DNA of 60,000 nucleotides from Tubiluchus corallicola (lineage: Eukaryota; Priapulida; Priapulimorpha; Priapulimorphida; Tubiluchidae), in NCBI GenBank assembly GCA_030141605.1, contig JAQGDQ010000276.1, positions 64,001 to 124,000 on the forward strand. The letters are read 5' to 3'. Both the position numbers and the translations under genes were made by a program. Shown here one piece after another: positions 1 to 18,450 of the stretch. The first letter of the stretch is position 1. Each line of letters opens with the position of its first letter. The notes under the pieces were generated by a model. The model made no database searches. It had not been told where the DNA came from and saw only the letters and a list, made by a program, of their open reading frames with translations.

Positions 1-201
1 ATCATTGACTTGTTTGGTAGTTTGGTGTTCTAGACTTTCAGGCACAACTATATGCCTAATAATTAAATACGAAGTTATGCATAATACTTAAATTGTGTAC
101 ATATTATACACGTTTTGTACTTCACTATTTTTCAGGTTTTCTTGAGATTGTCAATTTATAACTGTGTTATATTGTTACTAATTCAAGTGTTTTTACTTTA
201 G

Positions 202-5694
<5,493 letters not shown>

Positions 5695-5970
5695 GCTCAC
5701 GAAAATGTATGTGAAACAAGAAAAAGTTTACTCTGGTGAGAACTTTTGCTGAAAAACAATAATTGTGTGGGCTGCACATGGTCCAAGTATGTGTCTGGGT
5801 TAATAGAGCTGTCGTAGACCTATTACACGCTGCTCCGAGTTCTCTTGCAATGCCAAAAACCTGTGCCTGAAAAGCAAGCCTAGTTTTAGCTACTTTGAGT
5901 GAAAGAAAGCTGTGTATATTTTGTGCAAATTTCGAATAGTTAAATGTTTCTGTAAAAATGCCAATTTTCC

Positions 5971-6149
5971 ATTAAAATTAGCATGTTGCTCGTTACGATC
6001 TTCTCATTTGCTAGCTTTATTTGTTACTCGTTACGATCTTCTCATTTGCTAGCCTCATAAACAAATTTGCTTTTGCACATTTTTGGACGTTGTTTTTTTT
6101 ATTTGCTCACAGCAAACTCATCTATAAATTAAGCATATAAATAAATAAA
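5971..6149 (+). terminator. Candidate polyA signals of the DAP decarboxylase gene
   Basis: ATTAAA at 5971-5976 and overlapping AATAAA at 6140-6145 and 6144-6149 lie 280-450 bp after the stop codon. Which one is used cannot be seen. Confidence 0.35.
5989..6053. repeat. Perfect 27-bp tandem duplication, period 38
   Basis: A word starting CTCGTTACGATCTTCTCATT is present at 5989-6015 and again, identical, at 6027-6053. This is a recent local duplication in the probable 3' UTR or flank of the DAP decarboxylase gene. Confidence 0.9.
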
Positions 6150-6923
6150 ACAAGAAAGACCAAGCTCCGTGCACTGCATTAAAATTTCGGAAACGCAGAT
6201 CAAAATTCTGGGTCGATTAAACGTCATCGCACTTTTGGTAGTCTTTTTTAAAGATTGGTGGTTACAGTGCATGGATCAACTGAAACTTTTTGTATCTGTT
6301 CGATACAGCTTTTGTATCGAGTGGTAATTGGCCTTACCTGAAACCGTGTTTTTCATAGTCAGATATATAAGAACTGACTGGTTTTTGCTTTTTAACTGAT
6401 TACTACCTGTGGATAATCTTTTTAGAATGTGTCAATATGCTTCTACTGGAAACGCCGCTTTTGAAATAAATGGTAGTAGAATAATTCGTTGCCAGTATTT
6501 TTGGAGTGTTTATCGATACTCATCGACTATTATTACAGATCGTAAATCGAATTGCAATGTTTTCAATTGAGCTTCTTATCCTTATCCATTATTACAAGTT
6601 TAAAAAAGTAAACTTCTGAAAACATAAGCCCTACCGCGACGTAATTCTGAGCCGTAACCGTACTACTCAGCAAGCACCTGTTATGGAACCACTGGGAACC
6701 ACCAAAGAATATGTGAAATGGTAAAAGTAAAGGTAAAAGTACAAACGGTGTAACACAACTTTACGTCAAATTGCAGATAATTACGTTGGATTTTCTTACT
6801 TTTTTGTTGTTCCGCGAATTTAATTTATTATATATACTAAATCATAGCCATAATAACTATTTCCTGCACTCGCTTTTCTAGCTGAAATTATCTATAGACA
6901 ACACTATAATAACACGAAACAAC

Positions 6924-7204
6924 AAAATGTAGTAATCACGTTTCAATTCTTACCAGCAGATGACGCTAGGATGCAATCTATTGAATGAATCGTATATTCA
7001 TTTTCACGGTTTTTTGCATAAACTTAATAAATTTTAATGGAACTGATTCTGAAGTTTGCAACCCTGCAAGTATGTAACTGTTCACTTCTATCAGGTAGAT
7101 TAGCTATATCAATATTATATCATATTTTCTACTGAAAACCTAAAATTATCTCCAAATAAAAAAAATGTAGTAATTATTTTCTAATTTTCGCCAGTAGGTG
7201 ACGC
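6924..7204. repeat. Two diverged 43-bp repeats with a CCAG-AG-TGACGC core
   Basis: 6924-6966 and 7162-7204 both begin AAAATGTAGTAAT and end CCAGCAGATGACGC or CCAGTAGGTGACGC, 238 bp apart. They look like fragments of one interspersed or tandem repeat family. Confidence 0.55.
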
Positions 7205-9444
7205 GACAGGACTGTTCTGTAGCGGTAGATGGAATGTGACCGAACTCAGAGAAGAGCTAGTTTCTTATCCTGACACTACAGCAAAATAGGTTGACCTACG
7301 AAAATAACGTGTCTTTTGTTTCCCAGTTTTCCAAGTCAGATTTGTCAAAAGTAAATATCACAAGGATCAAATTTTTAGTATATACTAAACGCTATCAGAG
7401 AAATCAGAACTTCTAGTTTTAGTTTTAAATTTTTATCTGTGCATTCGAACGCGTGATTTGTTATGTCCTAAAAGTTCTAAATTTTCCAAAAGCCTAGGCC
7501 AATACTAACTGAGATACTATGACAATCTCAGGACTGAGCAGTATAATAACTTAATTTTCCTATGCCCGTTGTTTGTTGATTAAATAATAAAATGTTAAAC
7601 ATAAATTCATCTAAGTCGCACTGTGATATCATTAAACAAGTATGCCCATTTTAATACATTTTTATATATTAAAATTTCGTAGTTCATGGTATAAGATCCT
7701 AACCTTATTAACTGGAAAAGGAAGCATTAATAGTATAACGTCCTCGGTTGCGTTTAAACTAGCTAGCTTTGAAGCCAACGTAGCCCTTAGAAACACAGAA
7801 TAATTTAATAACGAGAAAACGTCCAGACTGTCGACTCTTTATTATTAGCTGTCTCCACGTATACCGCTGCAAACAAGACAAGTTTATTTTTGCAAGTAAT
7901 TTGGTATGAAAATTGATCATTCACGCATCTTGAGTTCCTACAGAGTTGGCCGTATCTCTTTCAGAAGTTTTAAAACAACATTTGCGTTGAATTAGCAGTG
8001 TCGGTAATAAGCATTATTCATTTTAGCTCAAGTTTTGCATTGGAAATATAGTTTGGTAAAGCTTTGTCAGCGCAGCGGGCGCATGTTTTGATTATGTGGC
8101 GATAACCCAAACATCCCTTGCTTTGAGCCAGGCCCGCGTTGTGTGGGATTCACATAAAGTCCTATTTAGCGGCGAATCAAACGATTCTACGTTACACCTA
8201 CGGGTACGGTTTAATGGAGAACACACGAACTGCGCAAGCAGTAACCACGCACGTGTATCTTGTTTAGGCTGCAATAATAATAATTCTAGGCGTACATAAT
8301 TATGCACGATAGAAATTATTACATGGTGACATGACTCCACAATTTTTAGCGCACACACTAAATTCGGTATAGGTCGACTGATTTTGAGAACTAGGTGTAC
8401 TAGGTAGGCATAAATCGCTATACTGTCATGAAATTTATGTTCAACGCCGATAAAAACCGGTGTGTGTCAAATTGTTTGCTACTACACTAGTTTCAACTAC
8501 CAAATTGCGAAATTGTAATATACGAGTTATTTACCGCTAATATAGTATCTAGGCCCGTGTGTATGCTCTCCTACATTTAAAAGACATTGGGCTCTTTATA
8601 TTTAACACGTGTACTTTTATCTTGAAACGTTTCAGGTGAAACGAAATTTAAGTGCTTTAAAACTTTAACTGTTACGAAAAAGAGGTTATTTTTTATAAAA
8701 TATCGTTTGGCTGTCACTTTGCATGCTCGCATTCAAATTACAAGCAAAATCAAAAGTATGTAAGTCGCTTAATATTGCAATGTGAAACGTGTTCCAGCAA
8801 CTTTCTTCTAGCCACTAGAAAATGCAAATATCTAATTAATTAGCTGCTCCCGTTGCATTTTTAAGTTTGACTTTTATTTCGATTTTTAAATATTTTGTTT
8901 TAAATTGTAGTTCACCTAATAACGCGTTATAGTGGTAGGTGAAAATTACTTGTGATAATAATTTAACTTTATTTTTCCAAAATCACACGCACGATTTTTC
9001 ATTTTTAGTTTGACACTGAGCTACAATCAATTGGAAAAACTATAGGTTATTTCTACTCCTGTATCCTAATGCAGCTAGTTAAAGCGGATTTCAAATCGTA
9101 AATACCCTATAGGACAAAAAAGGTGTGCCCTGAAAAATCGTATTGACTGGGAAACGAATAACATAAACAGATTAGGGATTACTTTACTAGTATACAGACC
9201 AGGTCTGTGCACGAAGAAATAAGGTAACTAATATAGTACTATATTTTCGTATGTACACAGAAAATAATTAAGGTTAAATAAAACACGATTAAAATGTGCA
9301 TATAGCTAACGTTTATTAGCAAGAAACTCACTTTCTCTAATAATTTAACGTTTAAATAATTATTCTATTGATTACTTAGTTTACACTTCGTTATTATACT
9401 TTACTGAGTCTTAGAAGGACAACAATTGCTACTGTTTTTAGCAA

Positions 9445-11086
9445 TTGTATAGCAGCATCAAGAATATTCTTTCAGATACCTATAGTGCTGTGAATCTAAA
9501 TGGTATCCTCACTGATAAATTTAAATGTGAATATGGTGTCAGGCAGGGAGACACTTTGTCACCAACCCTGTTCAGCTTGTACATAAATGATATGGCAGAT
9601 GATGTAAAGTCCCTAAATATTGGTATTCCTGTTGGTAATGATAAGATTTGTATTTTAATGTATGCTGATGACGTTGTAATTTTAGCAGAATCTGAAGAAG
9701 ATCTTCAGAAAATGTTAGATAAGATCACTGAGTGGGGAAAGAAATGGAGAATCAAATTTAACAGTAAAAAGTCAAATGTTGTCCATTTCAGAAAACCCCA
9801 AGTGAATCAAACTGATGTACTATTTAAACTTAGTGATCAGATTTTGAGCACTGTAGATAGGTATAAGTGGGGATTTATATCTGGGGATTTATCTTAATGA
9901 ACATTTAGATTATAAGGTTACAGCACTAGTACTGGCAGACTCAGGCAGTAGAGCTCTGGGTGCCTTGATTGGTAAATATAAAAAGTTAAATGGGCTGGGT
10001 TATTATTCTTTTACTAAGTTATTCAATGCAGGTGTATGGCCTATACTTGATTATGGTTCAGAAGTATGGGGATATAACAAGTACCCTAAAATTGATACTG
10101 TCCAGAATAAGGCATTAAGAATATTTCTTGGTGTTCATAATTTTGCTGCTAATCAATGTATACAGGGTGATATGGGATGGTCACCATCTTCAGTTAGAAG
10201 AAAGTTATCTATGATAAGGTATTGGAATCGTCTTTTAACATTTGATAATTCTAGACTTGTTAAGAGAATATTTCTTTGGGACCGTAATACCAACGTTGGT
10301 TGGTCATATGAAATTTCTAAAGTCCTAGAGGAAGCAGGGTTCCAGCAAGCTTTTGTTAATATGGATACTGTACCTCTTAGTAGAGCATGGGCACAGCTGT
10401 ATGAGAAACACTGTGTTGATTGGAAAGCAAAAAATGCAGATTACCCTAAACTTAGAACATATATATTGTATAAGAACAGCTTTGGAGTAGAACCATATGT
10501 TTATATTAATATGCAAGGAAAATACAGGTCTGTGCTTGCAAAGCTAAGAAGTGGTACTCTTCCCCTGGAACTGGAGCATGGTAGGTTTAGAAATGTTAAG
10601 GTTGGTGAACGTTTGTGTAAGATATGTTGCTGTGGAGATGTAGAAGATGAATCTCACTTTTTGTTTGTTTGTACACATTATAGACTAGAGAGAGAAGAAT
10701 TTTTCCAAGATATTAACATGGACCCGGAACAATTAGATAATGGAAATAAATGGAAATATATTATGTCAGAAGAGAATGTCCTTAGGACTGCAAAATATGC
10801 TTATAAGATTTTTAGAATGAGGCAAAGCAAGATATATATTTAATACATGACTTGTCCATTCAGGTATATGTTAAAATTCCATATTATATATTTTCTTTTA
10901 TTTGATATTCTATGTAAATGAACTGCACAGTTATTATGTGATAAATTTTCATGAAATTGACTTGTAAGCCCAAGTGGGCTGGAAACAGCTTTAATAACAT
11001 TTTACAGTATTAATTAACACATGAATTATTACATTGTTATTATCATATGTTTATGACAATAAAGATATTCAATCAAACAATCAAAT
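9445..11086 (+). mobile_element. 5'-truncated, frameshifted non-LTR retrotransposon (LINE)
   Basis: Reverse-transcriptase region of a non-LTR element. The first frame, 9445-9897, carries GVRQGDTLSPTLFSLY (9535 on) and the catalytic box LMYADDVVIL, with YADD at 9661-9672. A 10-bp duplication, GGGGATTTAT at 9869-9878 and 9883-9892, shifts the frame. The protein continues from 9893 to the stop at 10841-10843 with WPILDYGSEVWGY, the QNKALRIFLG segment and a C-terminal CKIC...H...C zinc-like motif (about 10,612-10,680). The 3' UTR has an AGCCCA/TGGGCT hairpin (10,967-10,980), an AATAAA-type signal and a short CAATCAAA-like tail ending near 11,086. The 5' half (endonuclease, ORF1) is missing. CR1/Jockey-like by look; the exact clade is not determined. 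Not functional. Confidence 0.9.
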
Positions 11087-12921
11087 TTAGCCACTAATCC
11101 TTATTACTAAAAAGCTATAAACGACTAAGAGGAGCCAGTAGCCGTTACCCTGCACATAGCGTGTGTAAAATCTCTTTTCTGAAAAACAAAGTTTCTTTAA
11201 ACTAATTAAGCGGTTACTGAGCTTCAAACGACAAAGCCGCGCAAGAATACTTTCTATGAAGCCGTGGAAGCTGGAAAACAGCTGAACAGCTTGCCTCAAC
11301 ACACAAGACTTTTTATAACATCAGGACTGCATATATTCTGGCCTTACTAGTAGTTCTTTATAACTATAATCACTTTGTCTAAACCGTGAAACTTTTGACA
11401 CGCTAATTAATTTTACGTAATGAAGGCTAGTACGCAATATATCAATAGCCAGAATAATTACGTCTGCGAGTAACAAATTTAAGGTTTATTTCAGAAAACG
11501 AGCTCCGTGTACAACATTTTAGAATGGGAACTACGCATATACGTTTTCTGCACAATCCATTATAATTATGTAAAATTGATTCCCTTTCGTGCGGTTGAGG
11601 ACGGCTGAATTTTAAACGTATACTGTCATCTTTTCTCCAAGCTTAGTTCCATTAGTAGCAATCCACGCTGATCATTAACACGCTAAAGTAGCCATGCTAC
11701 AGCAACTTTAAATTGACTTTTCTCGATGCGCAGGGCACGTAACTTCGTTTAATCTCAACCAAGTTGTATTAAACCCTATTTTGTATGCAAGAGTAAGCGT
11801 ATCAGGATTTGTTAACTGAATCCACTATTTAGCTAGCAAGCAATTTGTTATCAGAGCAGTGAGCAAACACGGTCGCTCGCGTTAAAGTAGCAGATAAACA
11901 GATTGCACAACCAATGAAGACGGGTATCTTGTTTGCCTCTCCATCCTGCAACACTCAAAAACCTAACATGCGTTGCGCTAACTAGATGCTGAATCAATTA
12001 GACACCAACTTCAAATGTTGTCACCAAATTAACATGATAAAGTAGCAAAAACAATTTGCATGTGAAGTTGGCAGCTGACACCGTATTTGTTTTACAACAT
12101 TTCAGGCTAATGTTGAATTACTGTGTTTTCACTCGTAACAGAATTATTAGTGAGCATTGATTTTTTTGTTTATATGTACGACTACTCATTTACGTTCTAT
12201 CAATGATATAGAACAATCGATATTTAGTCTCTTAAAACGCTGGTGATGCATAAACTTTTATTGTAACTGTCCGGGCATATTTTAAAAATATAATTTGTAG
12301 TTTTGCGGCAAAACATTATCGGCAACTGAAGGTACCTGGTACACGAAAACTGTGACTGTGTAAAGCACTCGTGTGCGGCGAAGATTATCCAAATAAAAGT
12401 AAAATTGCTTCAATTGTATCTATTCATCAAGCCAAAATCATGTACGTGTGTGTCGATTTCAAATTGTTGATTTTATATATACAATTGCTATACAGTAACA
12501 AAAGTGCGGGGTTTAGTTATATAAAAATTTCAAGGTTTTTCATGTTCTCAAACGCACTTAAAGGGAAACTGGTGGTAACTAATTTTAAATAATTATAAAT
12601 GTGGACGTCAGAGACAAATTAATTCAAAAGAAGTTTATTATTGTCATTATTTTTTTATCCTTACGCGGCCTTCACCATAGATTAATAACGAGAACGAAGT
12701 ACTTATAATAGTTAGACTTTGCAAAAGATAAATCAAATATATTCGTCATTCACATGCGCAATAAAATAATCAGTACACAAATATCATATTAAATTAACAT
12801 CCGGTAATTTACTGCCACGATTATGACAAATTTAAATCTACTCGGCCGAGAACTTTTAATCGATTGTCTATCTTAAATACACTCCCTTAGGAACACCGCA
12901 TGTATCGTCTCTCGTTTACAG
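11087..12921. other. Intergenic, nothing firm seen
   Basis: AT-rich sequence between the LINE tail and the possible small gene. Short open frames only; none has recognisable motifs. A GTACCT donor-like site near 12,331 could belong to an upstream non-coding exon of the next gene, but this is weak. Confidence 0.5.
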
Positions 12922-12966
12922 CTCCGAGAATAAATTTTATGTTTTCTGAATACCGTGATTTTCCGC

Positions 12967-13741
12967 ATGGCCACCCAGTGCAGCTGCAAGCTTGTCTGTG
13001 TTCACATTACAAAACAGTTATACGTAAGTGCAGAATCTTCCATTATTTTATCAATATTTGATGGAGTTAACTGTAATGTTTACGCAGTTATCCAATAAAA
13101 AAGCGCGAAATCGGTGTTTATGGAACGAGCGGCTGTTAATGAATACTGAAGAGTAGGGCTCAACAGTTTTTAGAAGGCGATTGTTTCCATGCAGATATAA
13201 TACAAAAAATTACCCGAAATACCCGATACATTTATAGAAACAATTTGACAGCTAGAGTAGTCATATTATCGAAGCAAACATTTATTTATGAATTTCTATT
13301 TAAATGTATATGTGTGTTATCAGTCCTCACTTTGTTTAATTTTACGCTAATTTTTTCAGAGATTTCATGTGTGCAACGCTCAAATCGTGTTTTTTGGTCG
13401 AAATATTTGCTTTTTGTTTTCGTTTATTAATAAGAATATTGCAGTCATAATGTGTACTCAGTGATCGAATTTAAGCAACCGTGAAACGGGCTATTGTTTG
13501 GTTACGGGACCTATATTCACACTATTTGTCGGTTCAATGTCTCATTTCCAGTGCCGCCACGACCATCCATACGAGCCCTACACGCCAGTGAGTACTGAAT
13601 TCCAGTTTGCAGCACAGAACTGTGCAAAAGCCATTAACAACGTTATATGATCTTTTCATTATCCAGGCTTTTGATACAAACAGGTACAAAGGCCTATACC
13701 TTGTACCCCATCAAACAGCATTATACAGCTCATTATGTTAG
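12967..13741 (+). CDS. Possible small three-exon gene of unknown function
   Basis: Seen: ATG at 12967 in a good context (CCGCATGGCC), coding to 13023, then a GTAAGT donor. An exon 13552-13587 (36 bp) lies between a TTTCCAG acceptor and a GTGAGT donor. A last exon 13667-13741 follows a TTATCCAG acceptor and ends with TAG. All joins are phase 0 and give 55 residues: start MATQCSCKLV, middle CRHDHPYEPYTP, then AFDTNRYKGLYLVPHQ. The P/Y-rich character is reminiscent of small ciliary microtubule inner proteins, but that is only an impression. Alternative: exon 1 starts at an acceptor (12,921) and uses another frame containing FSEYRDFPHGHPVQ, which also joins in frame to the 36-bp exon and then stops soon. 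An AATAAA lies at 14,136-14,141. The product is not recognised and could be chance. Confidence 0.35.
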
Positions 13742-13915
13742 TGCATGAAAACAACGTTAGTGTTTTTCATGATGATTCGACAATAGCACCTAGTTTAATT
13801 TTGCCATTCCAGTAAAGTATGGGGGTCTGGTACGTAACCAGTGAGATTTAAATACTAAGTAAATGCTCCTACTGATAGACCATTGATGAACAGTAAAACT
13901 GTCTTTACTACTTAA

Positions 13916-13952
13916 AGTGTGTGTGCGTGTGTGTGCGTGGGTGAGTGCGTGC

Positions 13953-13983
<31 letters not shown>

Positions 13984-13987
13984 TGCA
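13916..13987. repeat. Imperfect (GT)n microsatellite
   Basis: GT/GC dinucleotide run with a few interruptions, following the possible three-exon gene. Confidence 0.95.
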
Positions 13988-16900
13988 ATTTACGCGCAGA
14001 ATATAAATGGTGGTGTACTACAAGAATCCACCATAGGACCGTTGCTTTCTAATACATATTTAAGGGTATACACAAGGATAAACCACTGCTTCTCATATCT
14101 TTACCCTGGACATTCCTAAAAACAAACTAATTGCTAATAAATCCAGTTCTTTCTTCGAGTATCTTATCTGTTGAATTCGTTACCAGAAAACTGTCTGGTT
14201 ACCAGAAAAATGTCCCACCTGTCAACTACAATCTCCCTAGTCTTAAGGAAGCCAACAGGGGGTGCTTTATATCATGAGCAAACTAATTAGGTGATGTACG
14301 AATCTTGTTTTTCTATACCCTTTTCTCTCCTTTATCTTGATTTTAATCTTGTCTGGACAATTTGTGCATAAAATTATTGTTCTTATGGTGCTCTGTCGCT
14401 GATTGCTTGATTAGTAGCTAGCGGAGTGCCCAGCTGAATAAAAAAACTTAATCAAGTTGTACTTACCTAAATTTGTACATGTAAATGAAATTAAAATCGA
14501 AAAATTTGGTAAATACATGTGACATTTATGTACCAACAGCTGAACGTTTACATACACAAAATTGTTTACAAGATTCGTCCAAAATAGTTATGCGCAACTT
14601 GAGAAGTATCAACTGCAAGAATAAGGTAGACGAAAATTTGAGCCTAAGCGAGGCACATAGTCGTCACTCATACATAAGTCAGTGTACCAAACAAATGGGT
14701 TTCAATTTTGTGGAGGAATCTGACGGTCATTGTCATTCAGAAATCAGAGATTGTTGACGGTTTGATCAGGCTTCATTGAAGCCATTTCATCTGACACCTT
14801 GACAATGATCAATCCCGGGTTTATAGCAACGCTTTATGCTTATTTCATTAAGTTTCCTCTCCAGCAAACAACGTCGCAGTGTCTAATATGGTATAATAAA
14901 ACATACTACGACAATCAAGCCTGTTGAATGGCCGCTCGTCCCTAATCCACTGAATAAGATTAATGTCTACAGTATCGCATTAACGCTATTGTGTTCCTTT
15001 ATGGGCCTCCTTGATTAAACAGCATACAAGTTTTAGCTAAGCTCGTAAATAAATATGTAAACGAATTGATTGGAATTGGCTTCCCAACAAGGACAGAGTC
15101 AGATATTTAACTCGACAATAGAACACGTAGTGCCTGGCGATTGTTAGGCAAAACAGGCAGAAATTAAAATCGATTCACACTGGTTTTTGATGGAAGATAG
15201 CTATCCATCATGGCTACCTACATGGTTACATATTAGACTGATGAGAAAGACATGTTTATTACTTCACTGGTTAATGCCATGCAATGGCGATAAAGGCACA
15301 ATGCACTTGAAGTAATTAGCCACAGGCGTTTTGAACTTTTAACCAATAGCGCTATTTCTTGGTAAATAATGGCGAGAGAACTAGATGAGCAACCACGCCA
15401 CCCGAATGAGAGAAAACTAAAACCAAGCCAATAACACTGGCCTCTAACATTTAACCAGCCATCCTGTTATTCAGGCCAAAATGATTTGGAAGCGAAGAAC
15501 TTTACCAGATCAAGCAATGTTAGGCCTAGTAATTTCAACTATACTCTCCTTGACCACTGATACCCACCCATTTCTCTTTAATTACTATCAATATCATCGC
15601 CATAATTAAGGCTATGATTTCAATGTAACTGCGTTCATTTACTGCTTAGACAGGTATTCACTTTTCATCATATACGCACAGCAAATAATAGCCTAACCTT
15701 GCACCCTTTCTTTAAATGCGTTGATATATCCCTTAATATACATTGATGTATATCCCTATATACTAGCTACTTTAGTGTCCTAAATGACACACAGTGCGTT
15801 AAATGACACTTGCGAATGTGCATCAGCCTTTAAGGTAATTTTAGTTTTCACATTCGTCTTCGGAATTGCTGTATTCTTCTAGCTGCGACAAAATCTCGCA
15901 ACGTTCGCGTTTCGAGCTGTCTAAACTAACATAAAATCCAATACTCGAGTAGGTCGGGTTAGTTCAATGTTTTCTTTCACGTGATAAACATTTTACTCTG
16001 GCATTAATGTGGTCAATATCGAGCAGTGCTAAGTGGCAGGACACTACTTCAATTGCCATCTGACATGCATTATGATGTAAATTATTAACGAAGGCTCATT
16101 CTGTGAAAGAAAAAAATCAATCGGTGGTGTGATATACAACCAATTGTATAAAGCCCATTTCACACTAGCTCTTTACTCTATGAGTGAGACGCAACCAAGC
16201 GTCAACACTCAACTTGAAGCATCTTTTGTGCTAACAGTCAGTATTCTTGCAGCTTATTAATACTTAAAAAATCTAATAAAAAGGACAAATATAAATTTCA
16301 CGATCATGTTCACTGTCGTTGAGGTCCGCCATCAACATCATCATTATCATCACCAAAACAACGACGGTGGCAGCAGCACTAGTAGTGCATGGCAATGAAT
16401 AACAACCTCGGCAATGGCGACTGATGCAGCAGCAGCAAAGCAAAACAATGACAACAGCAAAGATAGTATCAACAAAAAAGAAAAATAAGAAAAAATAAGG
16501 CAGCATAGCCAGTACTGCCACTCACACCATCACCGTAAACTTCCTGTTCAATTAAATCGAAAATTAGTAACAGATTCATTTTGAATTTTTTCAAGACTTT
16601 TATTAAATCAGTACAAATAATACTAGTAACTCGTTTTTATTAATTTTAACCGTGGGAATTGTACGTGTATGCCTACGTACATTATTAAATAATAATTGCT
16701 TACTAGTATTACATTTTGTGACTATTGCCAGATTGGCACATGCACGATAATTAAATAGGCCTATATACATATAGACATCCAAACTTATGAAGGCTTCAAA
16801 ATCGCGTGACTCATTTTGAATAAGAGAAACACACAGTAAATTTCAGTCGGCGATTGTAACTATTCGGAATCCAAAATACACATGAAAGAATGGTTAAACC

Positions 16901-17734
16901 TCAGAAAAAAATATTAATAGGCTCAGCAAAGAAAGCAATTTAAGGCCCAAATATCTAAACGTAACTGGAACAGCCATCTTAGAACCTAAGCTCAAGTACG
17001 AAAAACGGCAAACCAATCTTAAAAACTAAGGCGCTAATGTTTTCACTCAATATTAGCCGAGACAGCTGCCTCTCAGTACCAACACCATCTATCATCCGGT
17101 AGCTCTTGCTTGTCAGGGTTGAGTCAATTGTTTATTTTAAACGGATACATCTTCACAGGTTTTTGCCGACTTGCTTTCCTCACTTACGTTATCCAGACTT
17201 GTCAGTTTGTTTGATAGGCTCCTCACACGCTCATTTAACTCTAGTGTTATTGCACCATTCGGGCAAATATAATTACAACTCGCCTGAGCCGACATGTTAC
17301 TGAAATAAAATTGACATTAATTTTACTGAAACAATATTTCCTACATATAAAAGTTTATAGAAGCATAAAAAGTATTCAGTCCAGTGACCATAAAACGCAC
17401 ACATTTACAAGATACAGGTGTAGTTAAAAACTACGTACAATAACGTATAAGGCACTAGGGTTCTTACTTTATTAAGTACTTGTGTTATTATTTATCAGTA
17501 ATTAAGTTATTCTTCTGTTAAACGCTTGCAACTTAAAAAAAGAGTTAGGGCTAAAACAAAATGGTTGAGAAAAACTGACCTTTTATAGAAGCTACCAATC
17601 ATCAGATAACTACTTCAGATAACTGGAAACAATGAACATATAATTGGCGTTTCATTTATCACAAGTATCATGATTTAAAACCAATGTTTTCAGTAGCTTA
17701 TTCATTTTAGATACAAAATAACATTTATAACTGG
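13988..17734. other. Intergenic, with a decayed trinucleotide-rich patch
   Basis: No gene recognised. A 90-codon open frame with an ATG at 14,485-14,757 is hydrophilic and has no known motif. 16,321-16,460 is a degenerate CAT/CAG/CAA-rich stretch that produces low-complexity frames. Confidence 0.5.
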
Positions 17735-18055
17735 CAAAATGTATATACCACTGGCGAACTAACATTTGTTAAATACGTTAAATCTGTTAAAAACATTTGT
17801 CATGTAGAAAGGTAAGTGATAGCAAACAGCACAGAAATTTCTCAAACAAAATGTATAATTGGCGAAATGAACCACTAACGAAAAAACATTTTGTTAAAAT
17901 AAAAAGGTAACTGTTATGCACTAAGCAGAGAAATTTTACTATCGAAATGTACGACAGGTGAAATGTGTACTAGCTAAATGTGCCACTGGTGAACTTAATC
18001 ATTTGTTAAAGGAATAAAATAGAGAAATTTTGGGGCGAAACGTATTACTGGCGAA
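17735..18055. repeat. Degenerate tandem repeat, about 93-111 bp units, 3+ copies
   Basis: Units start with AAAATGTATA-type words at about 17,735, 17,847, 17,945 and 18,038. Shared pieces in order: CACTGGCGAAC or GGCGAAATGAACCACT, CATTTGTTAAA, AAAGGTAA, CAGAGAAATTT. Spacing shrinks from 111 to 98 to 93 bp. The array lies about 400 bp upstream of the secreted-peptide gene. It is a decayed satellite or a tandemly repeated mobile fragment. Confidence 0.7.
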
Positions 18056-18450
18056 GTTCCTGGAAATGCAGACTTTACTTTCCTTAAGTACAAACTTTAC
18101 TTAAGTAAAGAAATCCTTCACTAAAATTTAAGCCAGATGGCAAGCCTCATTGGTTAAAAAATCTGCAAGTCAGCAATCTCATTGTCTCTAAACCAATCAA
18201 AAGTGAAACAGAGACAATGGCAGCGCAACGTAGGTCTGCACTGCAACTCTGTGGAACGCAACTTGAAAAGCTGTGTTGGCGTAATTTAAAATTCAAAAAG
18301 TGCAGATTAGTAGGCCTATATTTACCACAAGAAAATATTAGCTTGCACCAAAAGTGTCTACTAGAAACAGCAGAGAGGCCACCAACTGGCATCAAGTACC
18401 TCCAGTAATCACATGCAGCATTTTGTTTTGGCTTGAAGAACTCTTTCAAG

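Larger units (their letters stand above)
5695..9422. other. Gene-poor flank, no gene seen
   Basis: AT-rich DNA after the DAP decarboxylase stop. Apart from the duplications listed separately, only short frames are present. A less AT-rich patch at about 8090-8290 is open on both strands (88 and 67 codons) but matches nothing recognised and has no splice or start context worth calling. Confidence 0.6.

Noticed and set aside
6345-6450. Possible minus-strand exon ending at a CAG|GTAAGG donor
   Set aside because: Only one frame is open over about 20 codons and the content is AT-rich; not better than chance.
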